Of a DNA stretch of 64,000 nucleotides, positions 1 to 9,134 are shown piece after piece. How positions within the stretch are numbered: position 1 is the stretch's first letter; each line of letters starts with the position of its first letter. The notes under the pieces are model-generated. The model was not told where the DNA came from and did no database searches. It worked only from the letters and a program-made list of their open reading frames with translations. Source of the stretch: Achromobacter sp. Root83 (lineage in GTDB: Bacteria; Pseudomonadota; Gammaproteobacteria; Burkholderiales; Burkholderiaceae_B); contig NZ_LMIU01000022.1 of the NCBI RefSeq assembly GCF_001428845.1, positions 619,030 to 683,029 on the forward strand, read 5' to 3'. The position numbers and the translations under genes are program-made.

Positions 1-1
1 G

Positions 2-181
2 CTGTTGTGCGGGATCGGCTTCACCATGAGCCTCTTCATCGGCGCCCTCGCCTTCACCGACGCCGCGACCGTCGACGCCACCAAGATCGGCGTGCTGACG
101 GGTTCGCTGGCCTCCGCCGTCGCCGGTTTCGTGCTGCTGCGCGCCGCCGGCGCCCCGGCGCGAGGGACGTGGCCGCGCTGA
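2..181 (+). CDS. nhaA: Na+/H+ antiporter NhaA, C-terminal fragment
   Basis: Only the last 59 codons are in the window; the gene begins upstream. The readable part contains [16 protein letters not shown], a membrane segment closely resembling the conserved C-terminal helix of NhaA. A second hydrophobic stretch and a short basic tail follow, then TGA. NhaA is an inner-membrane electrogenic antiporter that exports sodium in exchange for protons. The overlapping ORF at 7-207 in another frame is an arginine-rich shadow. Family assignment rests on this one helix plus the position of the stop, so it is good but not complete. Confidence 0.82.
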   Translation: MLCGIGFTMSLFIGALAFTDAATVDATKIGVLTGSLASAVAGFVLLRAAGAPARGTWPR

Positions 182-195
182 ACGGCGCCCCTGGG

Positions 196-225
196 ACGTT
201 GCGGTAGACTGGCTGCAACGTTTTT
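196..225 (+). terminator. Probable Rho-independent terminator of nhaA
   Basis: A 7-bp stem ACGTTGC / GCAACGT with a 12-nt loop runs directly into a run of five T. It starts 14 nt after the nhaA stop. The loop also contains TAGACT, which could serve as a -10 box for the next gene. Confidence 0.5.
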
Positions 226-238
226 CGCGGGAGGCGGC

Positions 239-628
239 ATGAAATCTTCTGTTATCGCCGTGCAGCGCATCTACGAGGGCACCGGACCGGAAGGCCGCTA
301 CCTGGCTCTGGTCGATCGCATGTGGCCGCGTGGCCTGCGCCGCGCCGACCTGGGACTGGACGAGTGGGCCCGAGACATCGCCCCCACCCCCGAACTCTGC
401 AAATGGTTCAGCCATATCGACGAGCGCTGGGACGAGTTCCGCACCCGGTACCTGGCGGAACTCGCGACGCCCGAGCAGCAAGCGCGCATGGCGGCCCTGC
501 TCGAGGCGGCCGGCACGCGCCCCCTGACCTTGCTGTACGGCGCGCGCAATACCGAGCACAACCAGGCCATCGTGCTGCGCGACGCCTTGCTGGACTACGC
601 CCGCCACCACGGCAAACGCGCGGCCTGA
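239..628 (+). CDS. DUF488 family protein (YeaO-like)
   Basis: A 129-residue cytoplasmic protein of the DUF488/YeaO family, whose biochemical role is not established. The family signatures are visible: DRMWPRG at residues 26-32 and LLYGARNTEHNQA at 98-110. Length is normal for the family. The ATG at 239 follows GGGAGGCGGC, a good ribosome binding site. It stands alone between the nhaA terminator and ung, and shows no signal peptide or membrane segment. Confidence 0.85.
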   Translation: MKSSVIAVQRIYEGTGPEGRYLALVDRMWPRGLRRADLGLDEWARDIAPTPELCKWFSHIDERWDEFRTRYLAELATPEQQARMAALLEAAGTRPLTLLYGARNTEHNQAIVLRDALLDYARHHGKRAA

Positions 629-667
629 AGCCGGTGCCGGGCGCGGGCCATGTGCCAAAATCGCGCC

Positions 668-1429
668 ATGCCGATCGATAACCGCCTGACACCTCATGCC
701 CTCGCCGCCCAGACGGCGCAACTGCCCGCCGCCTGGCAGGCCGCTTTCACATCGAAAACCGTGGCCGACGCGCTCGCCGCGGTCACGGCCCACGTGGAAA
801 TGCGCCTGGCCGAAGGCGCGGTGGTGTATCCCGCCACGCCTTTCCGCGCGCTGCACGGCTTGGCGCCGTCGGATGTCCGGGTCGTGATCCTGGGTCAGGA
901 CCCGTACCACGGCCCCGGGCAGGCCCAGGGCCTGGCTTTCTCCGTCCCGGACGACTGCAAGCGTCCGCCCAGCCTGCGCAATATCTTCAACGAGATCGCC
1001 CAGGAATATCCGGGCACGGACGTGCCGGATGGCAACGACCTGAGCCGTTGGGCCGATCGCGGCGTGCTGCTGCTGAACACCGCGCTGACGGTCGAGGACG
1101 GCCTGCCCGCGTCGCACGCCAAGCGCGGCTGGGAAACAGTGACGGATGCGCTGATCTCCCTGGTTGCCCGCGACCCCTCGCCCAAGGTATTCATGCTCTG
1201 GGGCGCCCATGCCCAGACCAAGCGTATGTTGCTGCCGGACGACAGTGGCCACCTGGTCCTGATGTCCAACCATCCGTCTCCGCTTTCCGCCCGCAGGCCC
1301 CCGGTGCCGTTTCTGGGCTGCGGACACTTCCGCGCCACGAACACATGGCTGGAAAACCAAGGGAAAAACCCTATTGATTGGGGGCTGGACAAAAAAATAA
1401 TTCCCATGCAGGGCGATTTCGGGTTATGA
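668..1429 (+). CDS. ung: Uracil-DNA glycosylase, family 1
   Basis: Removes uracil from DNA as the first step of base excision repair. A 253-residue protein with the water-activating motif GQDPYHG at residues 76-82 (catalytic Asp78), LLLNTALTV near 134-142, and the DNA-intercalation loop HPSPLSA at 202-208. These are the defining family-1 motifs. An in-frame ATG at 650 would add six residues without family support; 668 gives the usual N terminus. It is monocistronic, 39 nt after the DUF488 gene. Confidence 0.95.
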   Translation: MPIDNRLTPHALAAQTAQLPAAWQAAFTSKTVADALAAVTAHVEMRLAEGAVVYPATPFRALHGLAPSDVRVVILGQDPYHGPGQAQGLAFSVPDDCKRPPSLRNIFNEIAQEYPGTDVPDGNDLSRWADRGVLLLNTALTVEDGLPASHAKRGWETVTDALISLVARDPSPKVFMLWGAHAQTKRMLLPDDSGHLVLMSNHPSPLSARRPPVPFLGCGHFRATNTWLENQGKNPIDWGLDKKIIPMQGDFGL

Positions 1430-1708
1430 TCGCCGCACTGCACAAAACGAGTTCGGCATTTACCGCCTTGATTTAGCGGAATTTTTTGCAGCCTGCCGGG
1501 AAGTCTAAGCCCCGGCCCCATGCCGAACTATCATCGATTCCTGACCTCCTTTCCTTTCGCCCTGCGTTCCAGTCTGTACAAGAGAACGCGCCACGCGCAT
1601 GGTTGATTCGGTCGGCACGATGCTCCATCAACCGTCGCCTGGATCCGGCCGCCTAATCCCCTGGCCCGCCCAAGCACTGCGTCGCATTGATTGCGGCAAG
1701 GGAAAGTA

Positions 1709-3514
1709 ATGTCTTTCGAAAACCTGGGCCTCGCGCCTGCTCTGTTGTCGGCCGTTCAAGAAGCTGGCTTCAGCACCCCCACCCCCGTCCAAGCCGCTGC
1801 CATTCCGCAAGCGCTGGCCGGTCAAGATCTGATGGTGTCCTCGCAAACGGGCAGCGGCAAGACCGCCGCCTTCATGCTGCCGGCCCTGCACCGAATTGCC
1901 CAGATGCCCGCCAACAAGGGCGTCGGCGTGCAAGTGCTGGTGCTGACCCCGACCCGCGAACTGGCTCTGCAAGTCACCGAAGCCACCGCTACCTATGGCC
2001 GCAAGCTGGCTGACCTGCGCACCGCCACCGTCGTCGGCGGCATGCCCTACGGCGCGCAACTGAAGGCGCTGTCGCGCCGCGTTGACGTGCTGGTCGCCAC
2101 CCCCGGCCGCCTGATCGATCACCTGCAATCGGGTCGCGTCAAGCTGAACACCGTGCACACGCTGGTGCTCGACGAAGCCGACCGCATGCTGGACATGGGC
2201 TTCATTGAAGACATCGAGACCATCGTCAGCCGCCTGCCTGAAGACCGCCAGACGCTGCTGTTCTCGGCCACGCTGGACGGCACGATCGCCAAGCTGGCTG
2301 CCAAGATGATGCGCGACCCGCAACGCATCGAATTGGCCGGCGCCAAGGAAAAGCACACCAACATCACGCAAAGCCTGCTGTACGCGGACGATGCCAGCCA
2401 CAAGATGCAGTTGCTGGATCACGTTCTGCGCGACGCCAAGCTGGACCAGGCCATCGTCTTCACGTCGACCAAGCGCGGCGCGGATGACCTGGCCGACCGC
2501 CTGGCCGACCAAGGCTTTGCCGCCGCTGCCCTGCACGGCGACATGAACCAGCGCCAGCGCACCCGTACGCTGTCGCAACTGCAACGCGGCCAGCTGCGCA
2601 TCCTGGTTGCCACCGACGTGGCCGCCCGTGGTATCGACGTGCAAGGCATCAGCCACGCCGTCAACTTCGACCTGCCGATGCAAGCCGAAGACTACGTGCA
2701 CCGTATCGGCCGTACCGGCCGCGCCGGCCGCAGCGGTCTGGCGTTCACGCTGGCCACGCATTCCGAGCGCCACAAGGTTCGCCGCATCGAGCACTACATC
2801 GGCCAGTCGATCACCCCTGAAGTGATCGCCGGTCTGGAACCCAAGCGCACCCCGCGTCCGTCGGCCGGCGGCAGCGGCGCCCCGCGTGGCGGCAAGCCTT
2901 TCGGCAAGCGTCCGGGCGGCTTCGGCGGCTCGCGCCATGAAGGCGGTTACCAGGGCAACCGCGAAGGCCGTTCCTTCGCACCGCGTGACGGCGCCCCCCG
3001 TGGCGAGTTCAAGCCGCGTGAAGGCGGTTACCAAGGCAATCGCGACGGCGCTCCGCGCGAAGGCGGCTACCAAGGCAACCGTCCGTTCGGCGACCGCCCC
3101 CAGCGTTCGTTCGGCGACCGTCCCAGCTTCGGCGATCGTCCCCAGCGCGAAGGCGGCTACCAGGGCAATCGTCCCTTCGGCGACCGTCCCCAGCGTGAAG
3201 GCGGCTTCCGCGGCGGCGACCGCGATGCGCGCCCCAGCTTTGGCGGCGACCGTCCCAGCTATGGCGATCGTCCCCAGCGCGATGCACGTCCGTTCAGCGA
3301 ACGCGCTCCTCGCGAAGGCGGTTTCCGTGGCGGCGATCGTGACGCCCGCCCCAGCTTCGGCGATCGCCCCAGCTTTGGCGACCGTCCCCCGCGTGAAGGC
3401 GGCTTCCGTGGCGGCGACCGTCCCGAAGGCGGTTTCCGCGCCAAGCCCGCGTTCGACAAGCGTCCCGGCGGCCCCGCCAAGCGCTTCGCCAAGCCGGCCG
3501 ACCGCCGCGGCTGA
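1709..3514 (+). CDS. rhlE: DEAD-box RNA helicase, RhlE type, with RGG/GNR-rich tail
   Basis: ATP-dependent RNA helicase, 601 residues. Visible in order: Q motif GFSTPTPVQ (20-28), Walker A SQTGSGKT (45-52), PTREL, TPGR, DEAD (155-158), SAT (186-188) and HRIGRTGRAGR (about 331-341). From about residue 385 to the end is a low-complexity tail of repeated EGGYQGNR, FGDRPQ and EGGFRGGDR units, which in related helicases binds RNA and helps assembly on ribosomes. The ATG at 1709 sits behind AAGGGAAAG; the TTG at 1691 is a less likely start. A 279-bp upstream gap separates it from ung, so it probably has its own promoter and a long leader, consistent with cold or RNA-structure control. Confidence 0.93.
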   Translation: MSFENLGLAPALLSAVQEAGFSTPTPVQAAAIPQALAGQDLMVSSQTGSGKTAAFMLPALHRIAQMPANKGVGVQVLVLTPTRELALQVTEATATYGRKLADLRTATVVGGMPYGAQLKALSRRVDVLVATPGRLIDHLQSGRVKLNTVHTLVLDEADRMLDMGFIEDIETIVSRLPEDRQTLLFSATLDGTIAKLAAKMMRDPQRIELAGAKEKHTNITQSLLYADDASHKMQLLDHVLRDAKLDQAIVFTSTKRGADDLADRLADQGFAAAALHGDMNQRQRTRTLSQLQRGQLRILVATDVAARGIDVQGISHAVNFDLPMQAEDYVHRIGRTGRAGRSGLAFTLATHSERHKVRRIEHYIGQSITPEVIAGLEPKRTPRPSAGGSGAPRGGKPFGKRPGGFGGSRHEGGYQGNREGRSFAPRDGAPRGEFKPREGGYQGNRDGAPREGGYQGNRPFGDRPQRSFGDRPSFGDRPQREGGYQGNRPFGDRPQREGGFRGGDRDARPSFGGDRPSYGDRPQRDARPFSERAPREGGFRGGDRDARPSFGDRPSFGDRPPREGGFRGGDRPEGGFRAKPAFDKRPGGPAKRFAKPADRRG

Positions 3515-3533
3515 TCAGCCAGCCTGACCCAAG

Positions 3534-3562
3534 AAAACCCGCGCATGCCGCGGGTTTTTTTT
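3534..3562 (+). terminator. Rho-independent terminator of rhlE
   Basis: A 10-bp stem AAAACCCGCG / CGCGGGTTTT with loop CATGC continues into an eight-T run, starting 19 nt after the helicase stop codon. Confidence 0.88.
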
Positions 3563-3679
3563 CGCCGCGCCTCAGCGAAATGAAGAATGTCTCGCCGGGA
3601 CGCCCGCCGCCTGAGCGGCTGCGCGGCGCAAGCGGCCAATATTTGGGAAAATGCCCCATTGCCCTCGCCTCACTCGACC

Positions 3680-4867
3680 ATGCAACGTCCCACCCCCGCC
3701 AATCTGCCCCCGCTTGCCCCCGCCGCGCTGGAACACAGCGAAGCCGCCGCCGCTCACTTGCGCGCCGCCATCGCGTCCAACGGCGGCTGGCTGCCGTTCG
3801 ATCACTGGATGGCTGAAGCGCTGTACGCCCCGGGGCTGGGCTATTACGCGGCTGGCAACGTCAAGTTGGCCGATGCGGAAGACGGCGCCAGGACACCCGC
3901 CGGCGACTTCGTCACGGCGCCCCAATTGACGCCGCTGTTCTCGCGCACCGTGGCCCGCCAGGCGGCCGAGGTGCTGCGCCAGACAAACACGCAAACCGTG
4001 CTGGAGTTCGGCGCCGGCACCGGCGCCCTGGCCGAAGGCGTGCTGCGCGAACTGGACGCCTTGGGGCTGCAAGATACCCGCTACCTGATCCTGGAAGTGT
4101 CCGCGGATCTGCGCGCCCGCCAAGCCGAGCGGCTTGCCGCGTTCGGCGGCCGCGTGCAGTGGCTGGACGCGCTGCCCAACACATTCAGCGGCTGCGTGCT
4201 GGCCAACGAGGTCCTCGACGCGATGCCGGTTTCGCTCTTTGCCTGGAGCGGCGAGGGCGCCGTGCTGGAGCGCGGCGTGGCGCTGGACACCTCCGGAGCG
4301 TTCACCTGGGAAGACCGCCCCGCCCCCGCGGCGCTGGCGTCGGCCGTCGCCGCGCGCATGCCGGCGCTGCCCGGCTACGTGTCCGAGATCAATCTGCAGG
4401 GCGAAGCCTGGATCGGCGCCATGGGCAGTTGGCTGGAACGCGGCGCGGCCCTGCTGGTGGACTATGGATTTCCGCGCAGCGAGTACTACCACCCGCAACG
4501 CGCGGGCGGCACGCTCATGTGCCACCTGCGCCATCACGCGCACGGGGACCCGTTCACCGCCCCGGGCTTGCAGGACATCACGGCCCATGTGGATTTCACC
4601 GCCATGGCGGATGCGGCCCTGGAAGCCGGCATGCAGGTGCTCGGCTACACCTCGCAGGCCCGCTTCCTGATGAATGCGGGCCTGATGGATTTGCTGGCCC
4701 AACTGGATCCCTCGGATGCGCAGGCCTACGCGCAAGCCGTCGCGCCCGTGCAGAAGCTGCTGTCCGAAGCGGAAATGGGCGAGCTGTTCAAGGTGCTGGC
4801 AATTGGACGCGGCATGCAGGAACCGCTGACGGGGTTTTCGCGCGGCGACAGGCTGGGCAAACTGTAG
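3680..4867 (+). CDS. MidA/NDUFAF7-like SAM-dependent methyltransferase
   Basis: A 395-residue protein of the COG1565 family. The mitochondrial member NDUFAF7 (MidA) dimethylates an arginine of a complex I subunit; the bacterial substrate is not settled. The SAM-binding glycine loop VLEFGAGTGAL lies near residues 107-117, and DYGFPRSEYYHPQRAGGTL near 261-279 is a family signature. The reading frame extends upstream to 3587, but the ATG at 3680 gives the usual N terminus and lies about 35 nt after TATTTGGGAAAATG, which looks like a promoter -10 region. It converges on cca. Confidence 0.88.
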   Translation: MQRPTPANLPPLAPAALEHSEAAAAHLRAAIASNGGWLPFDHWMAEALYAPGLGYYAAGNVKLADAEDGARTPAGDFVTAPQLTPLFSRTVARQAAEVLRQTNTQTVLEFGAGTGALAEGVLRELDALGLQDTRYLILEVSADLRARQAERLAAFGGRVQWLDALPNTFSGCVLANEVLDAMPVSLFAWSGEGAVLERGVALDTSGAFTWEDRPAPAALASAVAARMPALPGYVSEINLQGEAWIGAMGSWLERGAALLVDYGFPRSEYYHPQRAGGTLMCHLRHHAHGDPFTAPGLQDITAHVDFTAMADAALEAGMQVLGYTSQARFLMNAGLMDLLAQLDPSDAQAYAQAVAPVQKLLSEAEMGELFKVLAIGRGMQEPLTGFSRGDRLGKL

Positions 4868-4904
4868 CTGCCCGCAGCCGCCGGCGGGCGCGCGGGAGGC
4901 GGAG

Positions 4905-6005
4905 TCAGCCGGCCCGCAGGCGTTCCAGCCGCGCCAGGCGCACGCTTTCCTTGATGCGGGCCGGTTCGCCCGCGCAGGCCTTGGCGATCGCCCCCGCATC
5001 CACGCCGCGCACGGCGGCCACCCGGGATTGCCAGGCGGGCTTGTCCACCGGCCGCAATACCGCAACCGTGTCCAGGAGATCGAAGAAGCGCTCGGGCTTG
5101 CGCAAGGCGTCGGCGCGCTCCATCAGCGCAAGCTGCGCATCAGCGGCATCCCCGCCCTCTTGCGCGCCGTCCAGCCCGGCCAGCATCTCGGGCAACAGGC
5201 GGGCGTAGTCATTGCATTCGGCAGGCACGCGCAAGCGGCGGCCCATGGCCTCGCGATCGGGCGTCAGGCGGCACAGCAGCGCATAGCGCCCCGCCAGCGA
5301 CAAACCTGCCGCGGCGGCGCGGTCGATGTCGGCGGCAACGTCGTCAACCCCCTGCAATTCGGGCATCACGCGCGCCAGCGCGCCCGACGCCTGCAGAACG
5401 TCCAGCATGCGCGACGGCGCATCCGCCATCAGGCCGCGCGATAGTTCCTTCCACACCCGTTCGGCCACCAGGGCGTCGGCTTCGCCGGCGTCCACCATGC
5501 GGCGGCACAACGCCATGGTCTCGGGCGCCACGGAGAAGTCAGCGAAGCGCGCGGCGAAACGCCCCAGCCGCAGGATGCGTACCGGATCCTCGGCGAATGC
5601 CTCGCCCACGTGGCGAAACACCCGCGCCCGCAGGTCCGCCGTGCCATCGAGCGGATCGACCAGGGTCCCGTCCTGTTTTTGCGCGATGGCATTGACGGTC
5701 AGGTCGCGGCGCCGCAGGTCTTCTTCCAGCGTGACGTCCGTGCCGGTATGGAACGTAAAGCCCTTGTAGCCGCGCCCGGACTTGCGCTCGGTGCGCGCCA
5801 GGGCGTATTCCTCTTTGGTGCGGGGATGGAGGAAGACGGGGAAATCGCCGCCCACCGGGATGAAGCCGCGGCGCGCCATGTCTTCCGGCGTGGCGCCCAC
5901 CACGACCCAGTCGTGGTCGCCCGGCGCCAGGCCAAGCAGCGCATCGCGCACCGCCCCGCCCACGATGTAGACCTGCAGGCCGTCGGTGGCCGGATCCCGC
6001 GTCAT
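4905..6005 (-). CDS. cca: tRNA CCA-adding nucleotidyltransferase
   Basis: Adds or repairs the 3' CCA end of tRNA without a nucleic acid template. A 366-residue class II nucleotidyltransferase: GGAVRD at 16-21, catalytic DHDW at 30-33, and RRRDLTVNA at about 98-106. It is shorter than the E. coli enzyme (412 aa) and lacks an HD phosphohydrolase motif at its C terminus, as is common in betaproteobacteria. The ATG overlaps the TGA of the upstream lytic transglycosylase by 4 nt (ATGA), so the pair is translationally coupled. The open frame continues far upstream as an artefact. Confidence 0.94.
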   Translation of the reverse strand: MTRDPATDGLQVYIVGGAVRDALLGLAPGDHDWVVVGATPEDMARRGFIPVGGDFPVFLHPRTKEEYALARTERKSGRGYKGFTFHTGTDVTLEEDLRRRDLTVNAIAQKQDGTLVDPLDGTADLRARVFRHVGEAFAEDPVRILRLGRFAARFADFSVAPETMALCRRMVDAGEADALVAERVWKELSRGLMADAPSRMLDVLQASGALARVMPELQGVDDVAADIDRAAAAGLSLAGRYALLCRLTPDREAMGRRLRVPAECNDYARLLPEMLAGLDGAQEGGDAADAQLALMERADALRKPERFFDLLDTVAVLRPVDKPAWQSRVAAVRGVDAGAIAKACAGEPARIKESVRLARLERLRAG

Positions 6006-8197
6006 GGGACGGACGTGGTTTCCGCGCCCACCGGCACCACGTTGCCCAAGCGTTCTTTCAGCGATTGCGGCTGACCGCTGAACATCGCCGCGTAATACAC
6101 GGCGTTGGACATCACGTTCTTCACGTAGGTGCGCGTTTCGCTGAACGGAATGGTCTCGGCGAAGATGGCGCCTTCCACGGGATGCGTGAACGTGGAGCGC
6201 CAGTTGCGCGGACGGCCCGGACCGGCGTTGTAGCCCGCGCTGGCCAGCATCTGCGATCCGTTCAGGTCGCGCAGCACGATGTTCAGGTAATTGGTGCCCA
6301 GCTCGGTGTTGGTGTCGAAGTCGTTGACGCTGCTGGGCGTGAAATCGCTCATGCCGATCTTGCCCGCGACCCACTTGGCCGTGGCCGGCATGAGCTGCAT
6401 CAGGCCCGAGGCGCCGACATGCGAGCGCGCGTTCATGATGAAGCGGGATTCCTGGCGGATCAGGCCATAGACCCAGGCAGGATCCAGGGCGATGGCGTTG
6501 GCCTTGGCCGTGACGCGCCCTTCGAAGGGCGCGATGAAGCGCTGGCTGAAGTCGAACTCTTTTTCGGTGCGGTCGGAGGTATTGACCACGCGGTCGTAGA
6601 TGTTCTCGGCCCGGGCCAGTTCGGCGGCCGCCATCAGTTGGCGGTCGCTCATGCCGCGCAGGGTGAAATTCCATTCGGGCACGGCTTCGGCGCGCCAGCC
6701 CAGGCGAAAGAGCAGGACCGCGCGCTGCAGGCCGGGATTGGCGCGCGCCTCGGCGATCTCACGATCGGTGATGGGCGCGGGACGCGGCGGCACATCGATG
6801 CGGCGCCCCAGCTCTTCCGCCGCCAGTTGGCCGTAGAAGTCGAAGCGGTCCGCGATGCTGGCGTATGCGGCCTCGGCCTGCGTCTTGTTGCCAAGGGCGG
6901 CCTGCCCGCGCGCCTTCCAGTACACCCACGACGTCTCTGCCTGCTGCGCGGCCGGCATGTCGTCGATGGATTCGATGACCCACTTCCAGTCGATCTTGGG
7001 CTGGCGCAGGGCGGCCCGCACTTTCCAGCCCGAGTTGTAGTCCGTCATGCGGATATGGCCGGCTTCGCGGTACCAATCGTTCGCGCGGCTATCCAGATTC
7101 AGGGCGGCGACCAGCGCATACTGGCCACGCACCCACGCGAGATTCGGCTTGGTCATGGACTTTGCCCACTCGCGGCGCAGGTAGGAGTCGGCGACGCTGA
7201 CATCCGAACGCGCCAGGCGGGCCAGCGCGATGGTGACGAGTTCCTTTTCGTTGCGGCCCACGGGCAGACGGTCCTGGCGCGTCAGCCACTTCATGGGGTC
7301 CTTCATGAGGATGTCATAGGTTTTCAGGTCACGCGGCTCGAACATGTACTGCACGAACTTGCGCGCGTCCGTCGTCTTGTTGGCCTCGATGGCGTCGCGC
7401 AACTGGGGCTCAAGCTGTTCCCAGCCCAGGATGCGATCCGCCACCAATTGGTCGTACAGGGCCCAGCAGGCCCCGCCGGGCGCGAACACCGCCGTCGCCT
7501 GCGCGGCCGTGGCGCGCTGGCCGGTCATGTGCCTGCCGTCGAGAATGGCGCATTCGATCTGCGCATTGGTGTTCTTCACGGGCGCCAGCTTGCGCACGGT
7601 TTCGAAGTCGCCGCTGCGGGCGGCCGCCAGCAGCCAGTCGCCGCGCAGGCGATCGGCCAGATAGGCATCGCCATTGCTGCCGATGAATTTTTGCAGGGCG
7701 GCGGTGGGCCGGCCGGTGGCGGGCGGGGTCCAGAGCTGGTAGCGCAGCAGCCAATATTCGGGGTACATGCCCAGCGGGTCGCCCTGCGCCTGCGGCACGA
7801 GCGCGCCCAGGATGGACCATTGCTTGCGGTTCATGGCTTCGCGGGCGGCCACCACGGCTGCCAGCGCGGGCGTGTCGGAGGTGGGCGGCAGGCCTGCCAA
7901 TACGGCTGGCGGAACGGCAATGACGGGTTGCGTCGCCTGTATAACGGGCTGGGGCTGCGGATTGACGGCGGCGCTGCGCTGTTGCGCATCCACGGGGGCA
8001 CAGGCCGCGGTGAACAGCGCCACCAGCGGCAGCCAGCGGCGCAGGCCGGCGCCGGCATCGGACGTGGCGCCGCCGCCGCTTGCCGCCTGCCGCAAAGATT
8101 TCTGATACCGTCGGGGTTGCAGGGCATGTGCCTTGCCGCACATCCGCATGCTGAGCATCCGCAAGTTTTTCTTCAGCATGTTCGCCTTCATTTTCAA
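6002..8197 (-). CDS. Soluble-type lytic murein transglycosylase, probable lipoprotein
   Basis: Cleaves peptidoglycan glycan strands to form 1,6-anhydro-muropeptides. The C-terminal SLT domain shows RQESRF with catalytic Glu at about residue 583, then [16 protein letters not shown] and [15 protein letters not shown]. The roughly 500 residues before it form the alpha-superhelical U/L region of Slt70-like enzymes. A lipobox-like stretch LVALFTAAC ends at Cys66, suggesting outer-membrane anchoring, but it is preceded by about 50 residues, so the true start is uncertain; no later ATG precedes the hydrophobic stretch. It is divergent from the folate gene (20 bp) and coupled to cca. Confidence 0.9.
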   Translation of the reverse strand: MKMKANMLKKNLRMLSMRMCGKAHALQPRRYQKSLRQAASGGGATSDAGAGLRRWLPLVALFTAACAPVDAQQRSAAVNPQPQPVIQATQPVIAVPPAVLAGLPPTSDTPALAAVVAAREAMNRKQWSILGALVPQAQGDPLGMYPEYWLLRYQLWTPPATGRPTAALQKFIGSNGDAYLADRLRGDWLLAAARSGDFETVRKLAPVKNTNAQIECAILDGRHMTGQRATAAQATAVFAPGGACWALYDQLVADRILGWEQLEPQLRDAIEANKTTDARKFVQYMFEPRDLKTYDILMKDPMKWLTRQDRLPVGRNEKELVTIALARLARSDVSVADSYLRREWAKSMTKPNLAWVRGQYALVAALNLDSRANDWYREAGHIRMTDYNSGWKVRAALRQPKIDWKWVIESIDDMPAAQQAETSWVYWKARGQAALGNKTQAEAAYASIADRFDFYGQLAAEELGRRIDVPPRPAPITDREIAEARANPGLQRAVLLFRLGWRAEAVPEWNFTLRGMSDRQLMAAAELARAENIYDRVVNTSDRTEKEFDFSQRFIAPFEGRVTAKANAIALDPAWVYGLIRQESRFIMNARSHVGASGLMQLMPATAKWVAGKIGMSDFTPSSVNDFDTNTELGTNYLNIVLRDLNGSQMLASAGYNAGPGRPRNWRSTFTHPVEGAIFAETIPFSETRTYVKNVMSNAVYYAAMFSGQPQSLKERLGNVVPVGAETTSVP

Positions 8198-8217
8198 CCC
8201 CCTGTTACAGCCACCGC

Positions 8218-8892
8218 ATGACTACGCAAAATACTCCAGAGGATACCGCAGTCCAGCACCGCACGCGATTGCGAAAACTGCGCGCTGAATTGCCGGAAGA
8301 CCAGCGCAGCCGCGGCGGTTTGCTCATGCGCGCCCGGCTGTTCACGTGGCTGAACGTGGCCCGCGACCAGGCCGTTCGCGCAGGTAATCCGGCCCCTACG
8401 ACCGTCGCCGCTTTCTGGCCCATGGCCGACGAGCCCGACCTGCGGCCCTTGCTCACGCAATGGACCGAAGGCGGCATGACCGTCGCCTTGCCCGTGATGC
8501 GCGAACGCAACGCCCCCCTGGCGTTCCTGCCCTGGACGCCCAGCGCCGAACTGCGCGCCGGCCCCTACGGCATCCAGGAGCCCGTCAGTGGCCCCGAATT
8601 GCTGCCCGACGTGGTGCTGGTACCCACGCTGGGCTACACGGAACAGGGCGACCGGCTGGGCTATGGCGGCGGTTACTACGACCGCACGCTGGCCGCCTTG
8701 CGTCAGCGGGGCCACCCGTTCATCGCGATCGGAATCGCCTGGAGCTGCGGCGAACTGGACGCCGATTACGCGCCCGCCCCGCACGATGTCCGGCTTGACG
8801 CGGTGCTGACCCAGGACGGCTGGGTCCCGCAGGCGCCCCTGGAACAAGGCGGCACCGGTGGAACCACGCTGCACTCCTACCGGATGAACTGA
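8218..8892 (+). CDS. 5-formyltetrahydrofolate cyclo-ligase
   Basis: Converts 5-formyl-THF to 5,10-methenyl-THF using ATP, returning a storage folate to one-carbon metabolism. The 224-residue protein has the family signature GDRLGYGGGYYDRTL near residues 143-157 and the substrate-loop region VLVPTLGYT just before it. Length is typical. It starts 20 bp from the divergent transglycosylase gene, so their promoters overlap. Confidence 0.93.
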   Translation: MTTQNTPEDTAVQHRTRLRKLRAELPEDQRSRGGLLMRARLFTWLNVARDQAVRAGNPAPTTVAAFWPMADEPDLRPLLTQWTEGGMTVALPVMRERNAPLAFLPWTPSAELRAGPYGIQEPVSGPELLPDVVLVPTLGYTEQGDRLGYGGGYYDRTLAALRQRGHPFIAIGIAWSCGELDADYAPAPHDVRLDAVLTQDGWVPQAPLEQGGTGGTTLHSYRMN

Positions 8893-8914
8893 CGCACCAG
8901 TTTCACCCCGTGGT

Positions 8915-8933
8915 CCGCACCAGACTGGTGCGG
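8915..8933. promoter_or_regulatory. NtrC-type enhancer palindrome
   Basis: CCGCACCAGACTGGTGCGG is a perfect 19-bp dyad. Its GCACCA-N3-TGGTGC core equals the strongest known NtrC sites of enteric glnA (TGCACCA-N3-TGGTGC type). Its centre lies about 124 bp upstream of the sigma-54 -24 element at 9041, the usual enhancer distance. A second GCACCAG half-site occurs at 8894-8900. Because it follows a stop codon it could also be read as a hairpin, but there is no T run. Confidence 0.7.
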
Positions 8934-9039
8934 CCTCCTCCTGGAAGCGCTCCCGCTTGAAGCGGTCCCTCATAGCGGGGATGGCATTTCCCCGCCCTTC
9001 AGAGGATATTGTCCTCAAGGGCGTCCATGCGCCGAAAAG

Positions 9040-9057
9040 CTGGCACGCAGGTTGCTT
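9040..9057 (+). promoter_or_regulatory. Sigma-54 promoter (-24/-12)
   Basis: TGGCACGCAGGTTGCT at 9041-9056 matches the RpoN consensus TGGCACG-N4-TTGCW at every conserved position, with exactly ten bases between the GG and GC pairs. Transcription would begin near 9068, about 67 nt before the first ATG at 9135. It should drive the ATP-grasp / alpha-E / transglutaminase / Anbu operon and needs an activator such as NtrC bound upstream. Confidence 0.83.
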
Positions 9058-9134
9058 GTGACTGAGACTGGCCACGCATTGGCCGGGTAACGGCCGCGTG
9101 CAAGCCGGCCGCGGGCATCTGCATCGGAGGAGCC

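Noticed and set aside
1441..1500. Terminator after ung (CCGC...GCGG followed by a T run)
   Set aside because: Stem is only 4 bp and the T run is offset by AA; too weak to list.
2938..3460. Non-coding minisatellite in the helicase gene
   Set aside because: The repeats stay in frame and encode the helicase tail.
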